This document shows positions 10,277 through 21,224 of a DNA stretch of 64,000 bases, piece after piece. Source of the DNA: Bradyrhizobium sp. ORS 375 (GTDB taxonomy: Bacteria > Pseudomonadota > Alphaproteobacteria > Rhizobiales > Xanthobacteraceae); NCBI RefSeq assembly GCF_000239775.1, contig NZ_CAFI01000455.1, positions 30,566 through 94,565 on the forward strand. The letters are read 5' to 3'. The notes beneath the pieces were generated by a model. The model had not been told where the DNA came from. It did not search any database and saw nothing but the letters and a program-made list of their open reading frames with translations. A program made the translations under genes and the position numbers. The stretch's first letter is position 1; every line of letters begins with the position of its first letter.

Positions 10277-10283
10277 GTGAAAC
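10270..10283. promoter_or_regulatory. parS site overlapping the rsmG start codon
   Basis: Perfect GTTTCACGTGAAAC. The central GTG is the predicted initiation codon of rsmG on the minus strand. The site lies 82 bp from the second intragenic site. Bound ParB could in principle affect rsmG expression, but that is inference. Confidence 0.92.
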
Positions 10284-10287
10284 GTCC

Positions 10288-12165
10288 TCAGCTCGCAGCC
10301 TTGTTCCGCCGGGCTTCACGGCGGAGATAGGCAGCCAGGATCCCCAGTGCCGCCGGCGTCATTCCATCGATGCGACCCGCCTGCCCGATCGTCCAAGGCT
10401 TCGCGGCGGCCAGCTTGGCGCGCGCCTCGTTCGAGAGACCGGGGACCATCGCGTAGTCGATGTCCCCGAGCACCAGGCCCTCGTCGCGCCGGAACGCGTC
10501 GACATCCTCGCTCTGCCGGCGGACGTAGACATCGTATTTCGCATCTATCTCAAGATGGGTGGCGATGGCCGGATCGATCGCTCCGAGCTCCGGCCAGATC
10601 GATCTCACCCTCGCAAAGTCGATCTCAGGATACGCCATCAGCTCGAACGCCGAGCGGCGCTGGCCGTCGCGGTTGAGCGTGAGCCCATGCTTGGCCGCCT
10701 CGTTCGGCGTGATCGTCAGCGACGTCGCCACGCCACGCGCCGCCTCGAGCGCCGCCATCTTGCCGCGGTGAAGACGCGCCCGCTTGCCTCCGACACAGCC
10801 GAGCCCGATGCCCTTGTCGGTCAGCCGCTGGTCGGCATTGTCGGCCCGCAGCGTCAGACGATACTCCGCGCGTGACGTGAACATCCGATACGGCTCGGTG
10901 ATGCCGCGCGTGACCAGGTCGTCGATCATGACGCCCAGATAGCCATCGGCGCGATCGAACACGATCGGCTCGCCGCCGCTGGCGGCCAGCGCCGCATTCA
11001 GCCCGGCGACTAGACCCTGCGCGGCCGCCTCTTCGTATCCCGTCGTCCCGTTGATCTGGCCGGCCAGGAAGAGTCTCTTCATCCGCTTGGTCTGCAGGGT
11101 CGGCTCCAGCTCGCGCGGATCGACGTGATCGTATTCGATGGCATAGCCCGGCCGGATCATTCGCACCCGCTCGAGGCCGGGAATGGTCGGCAGCAGCGCC
11201 AGCTGAACCTCCTCTGGGAGCGAGGTCGAGATGCCGTTCGGGTATACCGTCGTATCGTCGAGACCTTCCGGCTCCAGAAAGATCTGGTGGCCGTCGCGAT
11301 CGCCAAAGCGGACGATCTTGTCCTCGACCGACGGGCAATAGCGCGGGCCGGTCGACTTGATCTGGCCGGAGTACATCGGCGAGCGGTGGACGTTGGCGCG
11401 GATCACGTCGTGGGTCGCGGTCGTCGTCCGGGTGATGCCGCACTGGATCTGCGGCGTGGTGATCCTCTTGGTCAGCACGGAGAACGGCTCCGCGGGATCG
11501 TCGCCCGGCTGCATCTCGACTGCGGCCCAGTCGATGGTGGTGCCGTCGAGACGTGGAGGCGTTCCGGTCTTCAGACGACCTAGATTGAAGCCGATGGCTT
11601 CGAGGGAGCGCGACAGGCCGAGCGCCGGCGCTTCACCGACCCGGCCGGCCGGCCAGGTCTTCTCCCCGAGGTGAATGAGGCCGCGCAGGAAGGTGCCGGT
11701 GGTGATCACCACCGCGCCACAAACAAAGGACCGGCCATCGGCGAGCTTGATCCCGGTCACGCCGCCATCGCCGACCATCAGCTCATCGGCTTCGCCCTCG
11801 ATCACGGAGAGATGGACGGTCTCGCGGATCGCAGCCTGCATCGCGGCGGCGTAGAGCTTCCGGTCAGCCTGGGCGCGGGGACCACGGACAGCTGGTCCCT
11901 TCCGGCGGTTCAGCACCCGAAATTGGATGCCGCCGGCGTCCGCCACCCGCCCCATCAGACCATCCAGAGCGTCGACCTCCCGGACCAGGTGCCCTTTGCC
12001 CAAACCGCCGATCGCGGGATTGCAGGACATCGCGCCGACGGTCGCGAACTGGTGCGTGACGAGAGCCGTCCGAGCGCCCATGCGCGCGGATACGGCGGCG
12101 GCTTCACAGCCGGCGTGGCCACCGCCAATGACGATGACGTCGTAGGATGTCAGGTGCTCGGTCAT
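10288..12165 (-). CDS. mnmG: tRNA uridine 5-carboxymethylaminomethyl modification enzyme MnmG (GidA)
   Basis: FAD-dependent partner of MnmE that modifies wobble uridine 34 of several tRNAs. The protein has 625 residues. The dinucleotide-binding motif [10 protein letters not shown] is near residue 14 and the signature '[21 protein letters not shown]' lies around 45-66. The C-terminal helical domain binds MnmE. The start ATG at 12165 is downstream of the parS array in the mnmE-mnmG spacer. Length and motifs are normal. Confidence 0.97.
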   Translation of the reverse strand: MTEHLTSYDVIVIGGGHAGCEAAAVSARMGARTALVTHQFATVGAMSCNPAIGGLGKGHLVREVDALDGLMGRVADAGGIQFRVLNRRKGPAVRGPRAQADRKLYAAAMQAAIRETVHLSVIEGEADELMVGDGGVTGIKLADGRSFVCGAVVITTGTFLRGLIHLGEKTWPAGRVGEAPALGLSRSLEAIGFNLGRLKTGTPPRLDGTTIDWAAVEMQPGDDPAEPFSVLTKRITTPQIQCGITRTTTATHDVIRANVHRSPMYSGQIKSTGPRYCPSVEDKIVRFGDRDGHQIFLEPEGLDDTTVYPNGISTSLPEEVQLALLPTIPGLERVRMIRPGYAIEYDHVDPRELEPTLQTKRMKRLFLAGQINGTTGYEEAAAQGLVAGLNAALAASGGEPIVFDRADGYLGVMIDDLVTRGITEPYRMFTSRAEYRLTLRADNADQRLTDKGIGLGCVGGKRARLHRGKMAALEAARGVATSLTITPNEAAKHGLTLNRDGQRRSAFELMAYPEIDFARVRSIWPELGAIDPAIATHLEIDAKYDVYVRRQSEDVDAFRRDEGLVLGDIDYAMVPGLSNEARAKLAAAKPWTIGQAGRIDGMTPAALGILAAYLRREARRNKAAS

Positions 12166-12203
12166 GTCAGCTATCTAGCGGTTGACGGCAACGCCCGGAA
12201 GAC

Positions 12204-12328
12204 GTTTCACGTGAAACAGAAGGATGGGCAGCGGCAGCGTGTTTCACGTGAAACACTGCGCCCAGCCCCACATGCTTGTTTCACGTGAAACAGCTGAGAA
12301 GTTCCAGCGCATCTGTTTCACGTGAAAC
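12204..12328. promoter_or_regulatory. Array of four parS sites with a 37-bp period
   Basis: Four perfect GTTTCACGTGAAAC palindromes begin at 12204, 12241, 12278 and 12315, exactly 37 bp apart each time. The second and third extend to the full 16-mer TGTTTCACGTGAAACA known from Bacillus parS. The spacer DNA between the sites is not repeated. The array fills the mnmE-mnmG spacer and is probably the main ParB loading zone. Confidence 0.95.
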
Positions 12329-12395
12329 GTTTGACGATAGGTTAACCAAGCAATCTCTCATTAAGCATATTCGTGCCTATCCCGATCTCCGCGAC

Positions 12396-13730
12396 CTATT
12401 TCCCGATGCAGAATTCGCGGAAGATCAGATCGAGCAGATCCTCGACATCGACCCGCCCTAGCAAGCGGCCCAGCGCGAGTGCCGCGATCCTCAGCTCCTC
12501 GGCGACGAGCTCCTCGCCGCGATCGACGGCGCCCAAACTCTGTCGCAGCGCATCGGCCGCTTGTCGAAGCGATTGTCTCTGACGCTCCCGCGTGATGAGC
12601 CCGCCCTCGGTCGAACCAAAGAAGTCGCGGGCAAACCCCACCAGAGCGTCCAGCAGCACGGCCATCCCTGCCCCGCTTCTTGCGGAGATCCCAAACGCCC
12701 GGCTCGCTATGGGCCCGGGCTCGATCGATTCCTCCGCCCCCTCCAGATCCCTCTTGGTCCGGACCAGCCAGACTGGGGTGTCACCTTGACGCTCCACCTC
12801 GGTGCGGTCGTGCTCCGACAACCAGAAAACCAGGTCGGCATGAGCCGCGCGGTCCCGCGCCCGCCGGACACCCTCCTGCTCGACCGGATCATCGGTCTCC
12901 CGGATCCCGGCTGTGTCGATGACCGTTACCGGATAGCCGTCGAGATCCAGCTGAACCTCAATGAGATCCCGCGTGGTCCCGGCATGCGGCGAGACGATCG
13001 CCACCTCGCGCCGCGCCAGCTGGTTCATCAGCGTCGACTTGCCGGCATTGGGTGGCCCGGCGATGACAACAGTGAGACCGTCGCGGAGACGCTCAGCCCG
13101 CCCCTCCGCGGCCAGCACCGCTTCGATCTCCTGCAGGAGCTGTTCAACCCGCGACAAGGCGGGCGCCATCAGCTCGGCCGGGACATCGCCTTCGTCCGAA
13201 AAATCGATCCCCGCCTCGATCAGCGCCGCGGCTTCGATGATCTGTTCGCGCCAGCTCCGCGCCTTGTCGCCGAGAAGACCTTTCAACTGGCGCAGCGCCT
13301 GGCGCCGCTGCCGGTCCGTGTCGGCATGGATCAGATCGTCGAGCCCCTCGGCTTCGGTGAGATCAATCTTGCCGCTCTCGAAGGCGCGCCGTGTGAACTC
13401 GCCCGGCTCGGCCGGACGCAAGCCGGGCATCCCCGACAACACCGTGAACAGCGTCGCGAGGACCGCGCGGCTGCCATGGACATGGAGCTCGGCGACGTCC
13501 TCACCGGTGGCGCTGGCCGGTGAAGGAAACCACAGCACCACGGCATCGTCGATCGGCTCGCCGTGGCTGTCACGAAGCAGCGCCCGGGTGGCCACCCGCA
13601 ACGCCGGCATCTTTCCCGCCAACATCTGAAGAGCTGGGCCGGCATGTGGACCAGAGAGACGGACGAGAGCAATCGCACTCGGCAGCCGCCCCGAGGACAG
13701 CGCGAAGATGGTCTGGTCGTGAGGATGCAT
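12396..13730 (-). CDS. mnmE: tRNA modification GTPase MnmE (TrmE)
   Basis: GTPase that works with MnmG on tRNA wobble uridines. The N-terminal formyl-tetrahydrofolate-binding domain is followed by a G domain with P-loop GPPNAGKST near residue 223 and the switch segment [10 protein letters not shown]. The C-terminus is CIGK, carrying the conserved cysteine of the family. The ATG at 13730 ([14 protein letters not shown]) is preferred to an in-frame TTG nine bases upstream. At 444 residues the length is normal. Confidence 0.96.
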   Translation of the reverse strand: MHPHDQTIFALSSGRLPSAIALVRLSGPHAGPALQMLAGKMPALRVATRALLRDSHGEPIDDAVVLWFPSPASATGEDVAELHVHGSRAVLATLFTVLSGMPGLRPAEPGEFTRRAFESGKIDLTEAEGLDDLIHADTDRQRRQALRQLKGLLGDKARSWREQIIEAAALIEAGIDFSDEGDVPAELMAPALSRVEQLLQEIEAVLAAEGRAERLRDGLTVVIAGPPNAGKSTLMNQLARREVAIVSPHAGTTRDLIEVQLDLDGYPVTVIDTAGIRETDDPVEQEGVRRARDRAAHADLVFWLSEHDRTEVERQGDTPVWLVRTKRDLEGAEESIEPGPIASRAFGISARSGAGMAVLLDALVGFARDFFGSTEGGLITRERQRQSLRQAADALRQSLGAVDRGEELVAEELRIAALALGRLLGRVDVEDLLDLIFREFCIGK

Positions 13731-14211
13731 GACGTTCAATTGGGCTCGGCGGCCCAGAAAGACAATCGGTTTGCGCCGGCATGCTTTACGCCGGACAGGC
13801 TCCTGGAGGGGCGCGTTGATCGCTCACCAAACCGGCGAGCTAGGTGGGGCGGATTTATCCACGCGCCGACGGAAGTGGAGAGAATACCCTGGCATCCAGC
13901 TCGCACCCATGAGCCGAACCGTCCTCAGCGCGGGCTATCGCGTATGGCGATCAGAGTCTTGTGCTCATCTCTCTCCACACCGTCATGGCCGGGCTTGTCC
14001 CGGCCATCCACGTCGTTCGGCATATCGAGAACCACGTGGATGCCCGGGACAAGCCCGGGCATGACGGCGTAACTCATTTGCAGGATTGCTCGCCGCGACA
14101 GCCCTGCATCCCCATACGCAACAGCCCCGCCTTTCGGAGGCCGGTGACTTTCGCGTTGATCTCGAATTCGGCACGGCGGCGCAAATATTTGCGCGAGGCA
14201 GTCACAAACAA
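13731..14211. other. Intergenic spacer between mnmE and rho
   Basis: About 480 bases without a supported gene. It contains one palindromic repeat and, at its rho side, the rho terminator. Short open frames in it arise from the repeat. Confidence 0.65.
13979..14068. repeat. Palindromic intergenic repeat, family B
   Basis: Left arm begins CGTCATGGCCGGGCTTGTCC and the right arm ends CAAGCCCGGGCATGACG, with inner halves CCATCCACGT / ACGTGGATG. A close relative lies at 46568-46653 and a fragment near 7568. Confidence 0.85.
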
Positions 14212-14237
14212 AAAGGGCGCTCCAAAGAGCGCCCTTT
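14212..14237 (-). terminator. Rho-independent terminator of rho
   Basis: A perfect 11-bp stem (AAAGGGCGCTC / GAGCGCCCTTT) with a four-base loop. On the minus strand a run of T follows (CCCTTTTTG). It lies 22 bases after the rho stop codon. Confidence 0.92.
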
Positions 14238-14259
14238 CCAAATTGCGAGATCGTCCCGA

Positions 14260-15525
<1,266 letters not shown>

Positions 15526-15766
15526 TGGGGGTGGTCCTGTGGAAGCGACTTGGGAGGGATGCGAGGTGGCTGTGGGAAGGCGGACGAAAATGAGGTCCGC
15601 AGGTCTGAGCAAGGTTGGCGCCAATGAGGCACCAGACCTGATGCGGCGGCCGGTCAAACCGGAACGCAACCACATCCGCCTGCGTGGGGTGGGATGCTCT
15701 CAATATAGAAAATTGCGCCGCCGTTCGCAAGGCATCTCGGGCGGAGCGGTATTCTCGGGGAACAGA

Positions 15767-16189
15767 TCAGAACGGCTTGACGATTACGAGAATCACCACG
15801 CCGATCATCAGCACAGTCGGTACTTCATTGATAATCCGATAGAATTTTTGGCTGCGGGTATTTTGATCGGCGCCGAATTCCCGCACCCAGCGGGTAAACA
15901 GGCCATGGACGCCCGACATGATCAGAACCAGCAGGAACTTCGCGTGAAACCAGCCGCTGGTATACCAGTGCCCGGCCCATACCAGATAGAGACCCGCCAG
16001 CCAGGTGACCGTGATCGCCGGATTGATGATCGCCTTCAGCAGGCGACGCTCCATGATCTTGAAGGTCTCGGACTGCTTCGAGCCGATCTCCGCCTCGCAA
16101 TGATAGACGAACAGGCGGGGCAGATAGAGCATGCCGGCCATCCACGCGATGACGGCAATGACGTGCAGCGCCTTGATCCACTCGTACAT
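15767..16189 (-). CDS. hemJ: Protoporphyrinogen oxidase HemJ
   Basis: Inner-membrane enzyme proposed to oxidise protoporphyrinogen IX to protoporphyrin IX in haem synthesis where HemG/HemY are absent. The 140-residue protein has four hydrophobic segments. It carries the conserved N-terminal histidine (ALHVIAVIAWMAGMLYLPRLFVYH) and the 'GWFHAKFLLVLIMSGVHG' segment with further conserved histidines. Length matches the family. It borders the candidate origin; hemE, a frequent neighbour in related genomes, is not in the gap. Confidence 0.88.
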   Translation of the reverse strand: MYEWIKALHVIAVIAWMAGMLYLPRLFVYHCEAEIGSKQSETFKIMERRLLKAIINPAITVTWLAGLYLVWAGHWYTSGWFHAKFLLVLIMSGVHGLFTRWVREFGADQNTRSQKFYRIINEVPTVLMIGVVILVIVKPF

Positions 16190-16603
16190 CGGATGTCGCG
16201 ATCCCTTAACCGGCTGGTGACCATTGGGAGGCGAGACATATCCGCTGGCTCGATCGCTTCCAAACCAAATAATTTTAGAATCTTAGGGTTTGAGTCTAGG
16301 TAGCGGTGGATTGGACTCATGCAATGCCGTCCGCAGATTGCCAGCCGTTTGTTCACATCCTTCAACAGGCCGGCATCGCCTGAGGGCTCTGGCGCGAGTC
16401 CGATGTGATTCAAATGCTTGCCGAATTCGATCGACAGCTTATCCCAAGACAAACCAACCTCGTCCCGATATCATCAGGCAAGCGGCTCGAGTTGTCCCGG
16501 ACAGCGACCATGTGAAGAATAATCGGGGTTATCCAAAGGGGGCGGACCACGACCGCTTTTTGGCCCCATCCTTCACAGGGATTCACAGATCGTTAAGGAT
16601 TTG
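16190..16603. other. Candidate chromosomal replication origin (oriC)
   Basis: A 414-base gene-free segment between hemJ (minus) and ppsR (plus). Genes point away on both sides, as expected for leading-strand bias. Bases 16261-16290 are only about 27% GC by hand count. DnaA-box-like nonamers close to TTATNCACA are TTATCCAAA at 16529, TTGTTCACA at 16349 and TTCTTCACA (complement) at 16511, with a weaker TTATCCCAA at 16439. Six GANTC (CcrM) sites begin at 16278, 16292, 16314, 16396, 16407 and 16580, against one to two expected by chance. In several alphaproteobacteria oriC lies near hem genes and a few kilobases from parS, as here. No perfect DnaA box was found, so this is a candidate only. Confidence 0.5.
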
Positions 16604-17443
16604 ATGCCCACCACCGGCAATTACTTTCACCTGCATCTGGTTTCCGATTCGACCGGCGAAACCCTGATCACGGTTGCGCGAGCGGTCGCCGCGCAATACG
16701 CCAATGTGACCCCCGTCGAGCATGTCTATCCGCTGGTCCGCAGCCAGAAGCAGCTCGATCGCGTGCTCGACGAGATCGAGGAGGCGCCGGGCATCGTGCT
16801 GTTCACCTTGCTCGAGAAGGATCTGGTCTCCAGGCTCGAGGCCAAGTGCCAGCAGATCAACATCCCGAGCCTGTCGATCATCGGTCCGGTGATGCAGTTG
16901 TTCGAGGCTTATCTCGGCGCCTCGACCGCGGGGCGGGTCGGCGCGCAGCACGTGCTCAACGCCGAATATTTCGCGCGCATCGATGCGCTGAACTACACGA
17001 TGCTCCACGATGACGGCCAGATGGTCGACGGGCTGGAGGATGCCGATGTCGTGCTGGTCGGCGTCTCCCGGACGTCGAAAACGCCGACCTCGATCTATCT
17101 CGCCAACCGCGGCGTGCGGACGGCCAATGTGCCGCTGGTCCCGGGCATCCCGATTCCGCATCAGCTGGAGACGTTGAAGAAGCCGCTGGTGGTCAGCCTG
17201 CATGCGACGCCCGAGCGGCTGATCCAGGTGCGGCAAAATCGTCTGCTCAGCATGGGTGCGGAAAGCGGCAACGAGAATTATGTCGACAAGCAGTCGGTGA
17301 CCGATGAGGTCGCCTATGCGCGCAAGCTCAGCGCCCGGTTCAACTGGGTGATGCTCGACGTGACGCGGCGCTCGATCGAAGAGACGGCGGCGGCGATCCT
17401 GAAACTCTATTCCGACCGGCAGCGGCAGCGTCTGCCGGAATGA
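16604..17443 (+). CDS. ppsR: Pyruvate, phosphate dikinase regulatory protein (kinase/pyrophosphorylase, DUF299)
   Basis: Member of the bifunctional ADP-dependent kinase / Pi-dependent pyrophosphorylase family that inactivates and reactivates pyruvate phosphate dikinase or PEP synthase by threonine phosphorylation. The 279-residue protein begins '[14 protein letters not shown]', has the P-loop [11 protein letters not shown] near residue 155 and the C-terminal '[15 protein letters not shown]'. The ATG at 16604 follows AAGGAT; the preceding TTG is less likely. Which dikinase it controls cannot be seen here. Confidence 0.9.
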   Translation: MPTTGNYFHLHLVSDSTGETLITVARAVAAQYANVTPVEHVYPLVRSQKQLDRVLDEIEEAPGIVLFTLLEKDLVSRLEAKCQQINIPSLSIIGPVMQLFEAYLGASTAGRVGAQHVLNAEYFARIDALNYTMLHDDGQMVDGLEDADVVLVGVSRTSKTPTSIYLANRGVRTANVPLVPGIPIPHQLETLKKPLVVSLHATPERLIQVRQNRLLSMGAESGNENYVDKQSVTDEVAYARKLSARFNWVMLDVTRRSIEETAAAILKLYSDRQRQRLPE

Positions 17444-17452
17444 GTGACTGCG

Positions 17453-18061
17453 ATGACCTTATGGTGTGGTGACGAGCCGCTGGTGCTGGCTTCGCAGAGT
17501 CGAGCGCGCCGCATGCTGCTCGAGAATGCGGGCCTCCCGTGCGAGGCGGTGCCGGCCGAGATCGACGAGCGCGCGATTCAGGCGGAGACGGGATTGATCG
17601 CGCCCTATGAGATCGCGCTGCACTTGGCGACTGCCAAGGCGAAGGCCGTCTCGGCGTTGAAGCCCGGCTCATACGTCGTCGGCGCCGACCAGACGCTGGC
17701 GCTCGGCGAGCGCATGTTCAACAAGCCGGCGGGACGGCAGCAGGCCATGCACCAGCTGCTCGCGTTGGCCGGTCGGACCCATGCGCTGCATTCGGCCATA
17801 TCGGTCGTCCGCAATGGCGAGGTGCTGTTCTCCCATGTCGCCGTGGCCTGGATGACCATGCGGACGCTCACCGAGAGTGATGTCGCCTGCTATCTCGACA
17901 CGGCCGGCCAGGCCGTGCTGTCGAGCGTCGGGGCCTATCAGCTCGAAGGGCTCGGCGTGCATCTGTTCGACCGCATCGACGGCGATCACTTCACTATCCT
18001 CGGCCTGCCGCTGCTGCCGTTGCTGGGTTTTCTCCGCGAGGCGAAGCTGCTCAAATTCTGA
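17453..18061 (+). CDS. maf: Maf family nucleotide pyrophosphatase
   Basis: Hydrolyses non-canonical or modified nucleoside triphosphates; older name septum formation inhibitor. It carries the family start motif [11 protein letters not shown], the acidic [10 protein letters not shown] segment, the catalytic-aspartate region [10 protein letters not shown], and the late motif with GAYQLEGLG. The ATG at 17453 gives the usual N-terminus; a GTG at 17444, directly after the ppsR stop, is the alternative. It is tightly linked to ppsR and coaE. Confidence 0.9.
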   Translation: MTLWCGDEPLVLASQSRARRMLLENAGLPCEAVPAEIDERAIQAETGLIAPYEIALHLATAKAKAVSALKPGSYVVGADQTLALGERMFNKPAGRQQAMHQLLALAGRTHALHSAISVVRNGEVLFSHVAVAWMTMRTLTESDVACYLDTAGQAVLSSVGAYQLEGLGVHLFDRIDGDHFTILGLPLLPLLGFLREAKLLKF

Positions 18062-18095
18062 CGCAGCCGAGGCTGATCACTGGGAGCGAACGCGG

Positions 18096-18695
18096 ATGAG
18101 AGTGCTGGGTCTGACCGGCTCGATGGGCATGGGCAAGTCGACGACGGCGAAGCTGTTCGCGGAGGCCGGCGTTCCGGTCTACGACGCCGACGCCACCGTA
18201 CATAAGGTCTATGAAGGCGAGGCTGCGCCCGTGATCGAGGCCGCCTTTCCTGGCACGACCGTGAATGGGAAGGTCGATCGACCGAAGCTGTCGGCGAAGG
18301 TGGTCGGCAATCCCGACGCCATTCGCCGGCTGGAAGCGATCGTGCACCCGATGCTGCGCTCCTATCACCAGGCGTTCCTCGACCAGGCGGAGCAGTCGGG
18401 CGTACCGGTCGCGGTCGTCGACGTGCCGCTGCTGTTCGAGACCGGCGGCGACAAGCGCGTCGATGCCGTCGTCGTGGTGTCGACCTCGCCGGAGATCCAG
18501 CGTCAGCGGATCCTGGCGCGCGGCACCATGACCGAGGAGGCGCTCGATGCTCTCCTGGCGCGGCAGATGCCGGATGCGGAGAAGCGCGCCCGCGCCGATT
18601 TCGTCGTGGATACGTCCAACGGACTCGACCCGGTCCGCGAGCGCATCCGCGACATCCTGGCCGAGGTCGTTAAGATGCCGCGGCGGCGCGGCTGA
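18096..18695 (+). CDS. coaE: Dephospho-CoA kinase
   Basis: Phosphorylates the 3'-hydroxyl of dephospho-CoA, the last step of coenzyme A synthesis. The P-loop GSMGMGKST starts near residue 8. '[12 protein letters not shown]' and '[13 protein letters not shown]' are the conserved substrate-binding segments. At 199 residues the size is standard. The pantothenate kinase coaA, which starts the pathway, is also in this window. aroE, often between maf and coaE in rhizobia, is missing. Confidence 0.93.
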   Translation: MRVLGLTGSMGMGKSTTAKLFAEAGVPVYDADATVHKVYEGEAAPVIEAAFPGTTVNGKVDRPKLSAKVVGNPDAIRRLEAIVHPMLRSYHQAFLDQAEQSGVPVAVVDVPLLFETGGDKRVDAVVVVSTSPEIQRQRILARGTMTEEALDALLARQMPDAEKRARADFVVDTSNGLDPVRERIRDILAEVVKMPRRRG

Positions 18696-18728
18696 TTCGA
18701 AGGCGCCGTTGCAGCGACGGACCAAGCC

Positions 18729-19427
18729 ATGCGTGAGATCGTTCTCGATACCGAAACCACCGGCCTCGATGCCCTGCGCGGCGATCGCCTGGTCGAGATC
18801 GGCTGTGTCGAGATCATCAACCGCATGCCGACGGGGCAGGTGTTTCACCGCTACATCAATCCCGAGCGTGACATGCCGGCGGAGGCGTTTGCCGTCCACG
18901 GACTGTCGAGCGAGTTTTTGGCGGACAAGCCGCTGTTCCACGAAGTGGTCGAGGATTTCCTCACCTTCATCGGCGACGCGCCGCTGGTGATCCACAACGC
19001 GTCGTTCGACATCGGCTTCATCAATGCCGAGCTCGATCGCGTGAAGCGTGCGGCGATCCCGAGAGAGCGGCTGGTCGACACCTTGCTGCTGGCGCGGCGC
19101 AAGCATCCGGGCGTCTCTAACCGGCTCGACGATCTGTGCTCCCGCTATGCGATCGACAATTCCCGCCGCACCAAGCATGGCGCTCTGCTCGACGCGGAGC
19201 TGCTGGCCGAAGTGTATGTCGATCTGGTCGGGGCGCGGCAGTCGCAGCTGATCCTGACGCAGGATGCGCAGGAGATCCGCATCGGCAACGCCGGCGACAC
19301 GCCGCGGCGTCAGCGGGACGTTCCGCTGGTTCCCCGGGTCACCGAGGCCGAGCGGGAGGCGCATCGCGCCTTCATTGCCACCCTGGGCGACAAGCCCATC
19401 TGGATGGAATTTCTTCCGGGAGCGTGA
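18729..19427 (+). CDS. dnaQ: DNA polymerase III subunit epsilon (proofreading exonuclease)
   Basis: 3'-5' exonuclease of the replicative polymerase. Exo I is 'VLDTETTGLD' at the N-terminus, Exo II is 'HNASFDIGFI', and Exo III contains 'KHGALLDAELLAEVY', giving the DEDDh catalytic set. The 232 residues match the alphaproteobacterial form. It is transcribed away from the candidate origin and converges on secB. Confidence 0.95.
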   Translation: MREIVLDTETTGLDALRGDRLVEIGCVEIINRMPTGQVFHRYINPERDMPAEAFAVHGLSSEFLADKPLFHEVVEDFLTFIGDAPLVIHNASFDIGFINAELDRVKRAAIPRERLVDTLLLARRKHPGVSNRLDDLCSRYAIDNSRRTKHGALLDAELLAEVYVDLVGARQSQLILTQDAQEIRIGNAGDTPRRQRDVPLVPRVTEAEREAHRAFIATLGDKPIWMEFLPGA

Positions 19428-19482
19428 CCCGAGCCAGGCTCGGATCACCTCCGTCGATCACGTCGAAGTATGGTCTAACGGA

Positions 19483-19971
19483 TCAGCTCGGGCGACCCTG
19501 CGCGCCCTGGGCGGCGGCCTGACGTTCCATGTTCTGGCGGTACAGGCTGACGAAGTCGACCGGGTCGAGCATCAGGGGCGGGAAGCCGCCGTCGCGGACC
19601 GAGTTGGCAACGATTTCGCGGGCGAACGGGAACAGCAGCCGCGGGCACTCGATCAGCAGCATCGGCGACAGGTGCTCCTGGGGAACGTTGACCAGCCGGA
19701 ACACGCCGCCATAGACCAGCTCGAAGCTGAACATCACCTGGGTGCCGCTCTCGGCCTTGCCCTCGATCGTCAGCGTCACTTCGTATTCGGTTTCGGCCAG
19801 CGCGTTGGCGCCGACGTTGATCTGGATGTTGATCTGCGGCGGCTGGCCCTGGGGCGCCAGCGACTGCGGCGCGTTCGGGTTCTCGAACGAGAGGTCCTTG
19901 ATGTATTGCGCCAGCACGTTCAGTTGAGGAGGAGGGGCCGCCTCGGGAGTGGCGCCGTTACCGTTGGTCAT
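19483..19971 (-). CDS. secB: Protein-export chaperone SecB
   Basis: Tetrameric cytoplasmic chaperone that keeps preproteins unfolded for SecA. The 162-residue protein has '[19 protein letters not shown]' near the N-terminus and '[32 protein letters not shown]' features spread over the C-terminal half. The ATG at 19971 is chosen because AGGAG lies about eight bases upstream. dnaQ converges on it. Confidence 0.95.
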   Translation of the reverse strand: MTNGNGATPEAAPPPQLNVLAQYIKDLSFENPNAPQSLAPQGQPPQINIQINVGANALAETEYEVTLTIEGKAESGTQVMFSFELVYGGVFRLVNVPQEHLSPMLLIECPRLLFPFAREIVANSVRDGGFPPLMLDPVDFVSLYRQNMERQAAAQGAQGRPS

Positions 19972-20370
19972 CGAAGTGTTCTCCTGGCACAAAGGGCGGT
20001 TCGTTGCGGCGCGTGGCTACCATAGGGCCGGCTCGTTCCACAAGGACGAGCGGGCGGCAGCCTCGGTCACGGGCAAATATGGTTGTTGTGCCCCGGTCTG
20101 CCGCCATTTGTCGCACGTTATGGTCCCGGGACGCTTTGGGCCGGCCGGTGCGTTGATCCGGTCCCGAACCAGGGTGATCCGATTTCCCCTTGGCCGTGAA
20201 ACGGGTTAGGATCGATGTGCCATTGTGTGCCATTGGCCCGGCCAATTCGATGACTACATCTGCCGGAGACGGGACCGATTCATCGGTCTTTACCCGGTTC
20301 TTGTTAAACGGGCAGCCGATGGCCAGACCACGCGTCCGGCCCGACGAGTCAGTCAGAAAGCGAACACGAC
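19972..20370. other. Spacer upstream of divergent secB and the Tim44-domain gene
   Basis: About 400 bases with no supported gene or recognised repeat. Some rhizobia carry fxsA at this place; no FxsA-like frame is visible here. It probably holds the divergent promoters. Confidence 0.5.
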
Positions 20371-21075
20371 GTGGATATTTACACCATCATCTTCCTGGGG
20401 CTGGCGGTCTTCATCTTCCTGCGCTTGCGGTCGGTGCTTGGCCAACGGACCGGGAGCGAGCGAACCCCGTTCGATCGCACGGCCCGGAATGCCGTGCAGG
20501 GTGCGCCCGACAACCACGTGATGCCGGTTCCCGGCGCTCCGATCGATCCGACCGGCCCGACCACGGGTGGCGCCGATTTCGGCGCTCCGAGTGATCGCTG
20601 GCGGGGGGTTGCCGAGGCGGGGACGCCGCTCGCCCGCGGCCTCGATGCGATCGCTGCCAATGACGCTTCGTTCGACCCGCGGCATTTCCTGACCGGCGCG
20701 CGCAGCGCCTATGAGATGATCGTGCTGGCCTTCGCCAATGGCGACCGGCGCGCGTTGCGCGACCTGCTGTCATCCGAGGTCTATGACAGCTTCGACGCCG
20801 TCATCAAGGATCGCGAGAAGCAGGAGCAGAAGACCGAGACCCGCTTCGTCTCCATCGACACCGCCGAGCTGGTCAATGCCGAGGCGCGTGACCGCACGGC
20901 GCAGCTGACGGTGCGGTTCGTGTCGCAGATGATCTCGGTGACCCGCGACAAGATGGGCAACATCGTCGACGGCAATCCGGACAAGGTCGCCGACATCACC
21001 GACATCTGGACCTTCGCCCGCGACACCGGCTCGCGTGATCCGAACTGGAAGCTGGTCGGCACCGGCAGCCATTGA
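20371..21075 (+). CDS. Tim44-like domain protein
   Basis: Alphaproteobacterial relative of mitochondrial import factor Tim44. One N-terminal membrane helix (IIFLGLAVFIFLRLRSVL, residues 4-22) is followed by a Pro/Gly-rich linker. A C-terminal Tim44 domain extends from about residue 85 to the end, with 'FLTGARSAYEMIVLAFANGD' and 'DIWTFARDTGSRDPNWKLVGT'. The domain probably acts on the cytoplasmic face of the membrane, but the bacterial role is not settled. The start is GTG. The order secB-Tim44-mltA-smr is conserved in Rhizobiales. Confidence 0.88.
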   Translation: MDIYTIIFLGLAVFIFLRLRSVLGQRTGSERTPFDRTARNAVQGAPDNHVMPVPGAPIDPTGPTTGGADFGAPSDRWRGVAEAGTPLARGLDAIAANDASFDPRHFLTGARSAYEMIVLAFANGDRRALRDLLSSEVYDSFDAVIKDREKQEQKTETRFVSIDTAELVNAEARDRTAQLTVRFVSQMISVTRDKMGNIVDGNPDKVADITDIWTFARDTGSRDPNWKLVGTGSH

Positions 21076-21224
21076 TCCAGAAGCGACGGCGGTCGTCGGG
21101 GTCGGACGGTCGTGTTTGCGATCGATGAACCCCGACGCCAGGAGAAAGAGATTCCATCGGCGGTATCGATTTTTTAACCCTGTTTTTCCGAATTCGCGTT
21201 GAGTGGTACTTTGATGGTGCAGGC

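Noticed and set aside
16036-16452. Possible extra gene overlapping hemJ and the candidate origin on the minus strand
   Set aside because: It overlaps hemJ in another frame, has no family features, and its second half is a hemJ shadow.
19972-20370. fxsA expected between secB and the Tim44-domain gene
   Set aside because: No frame in this gap has the hydrophobic pattern of FxsA.
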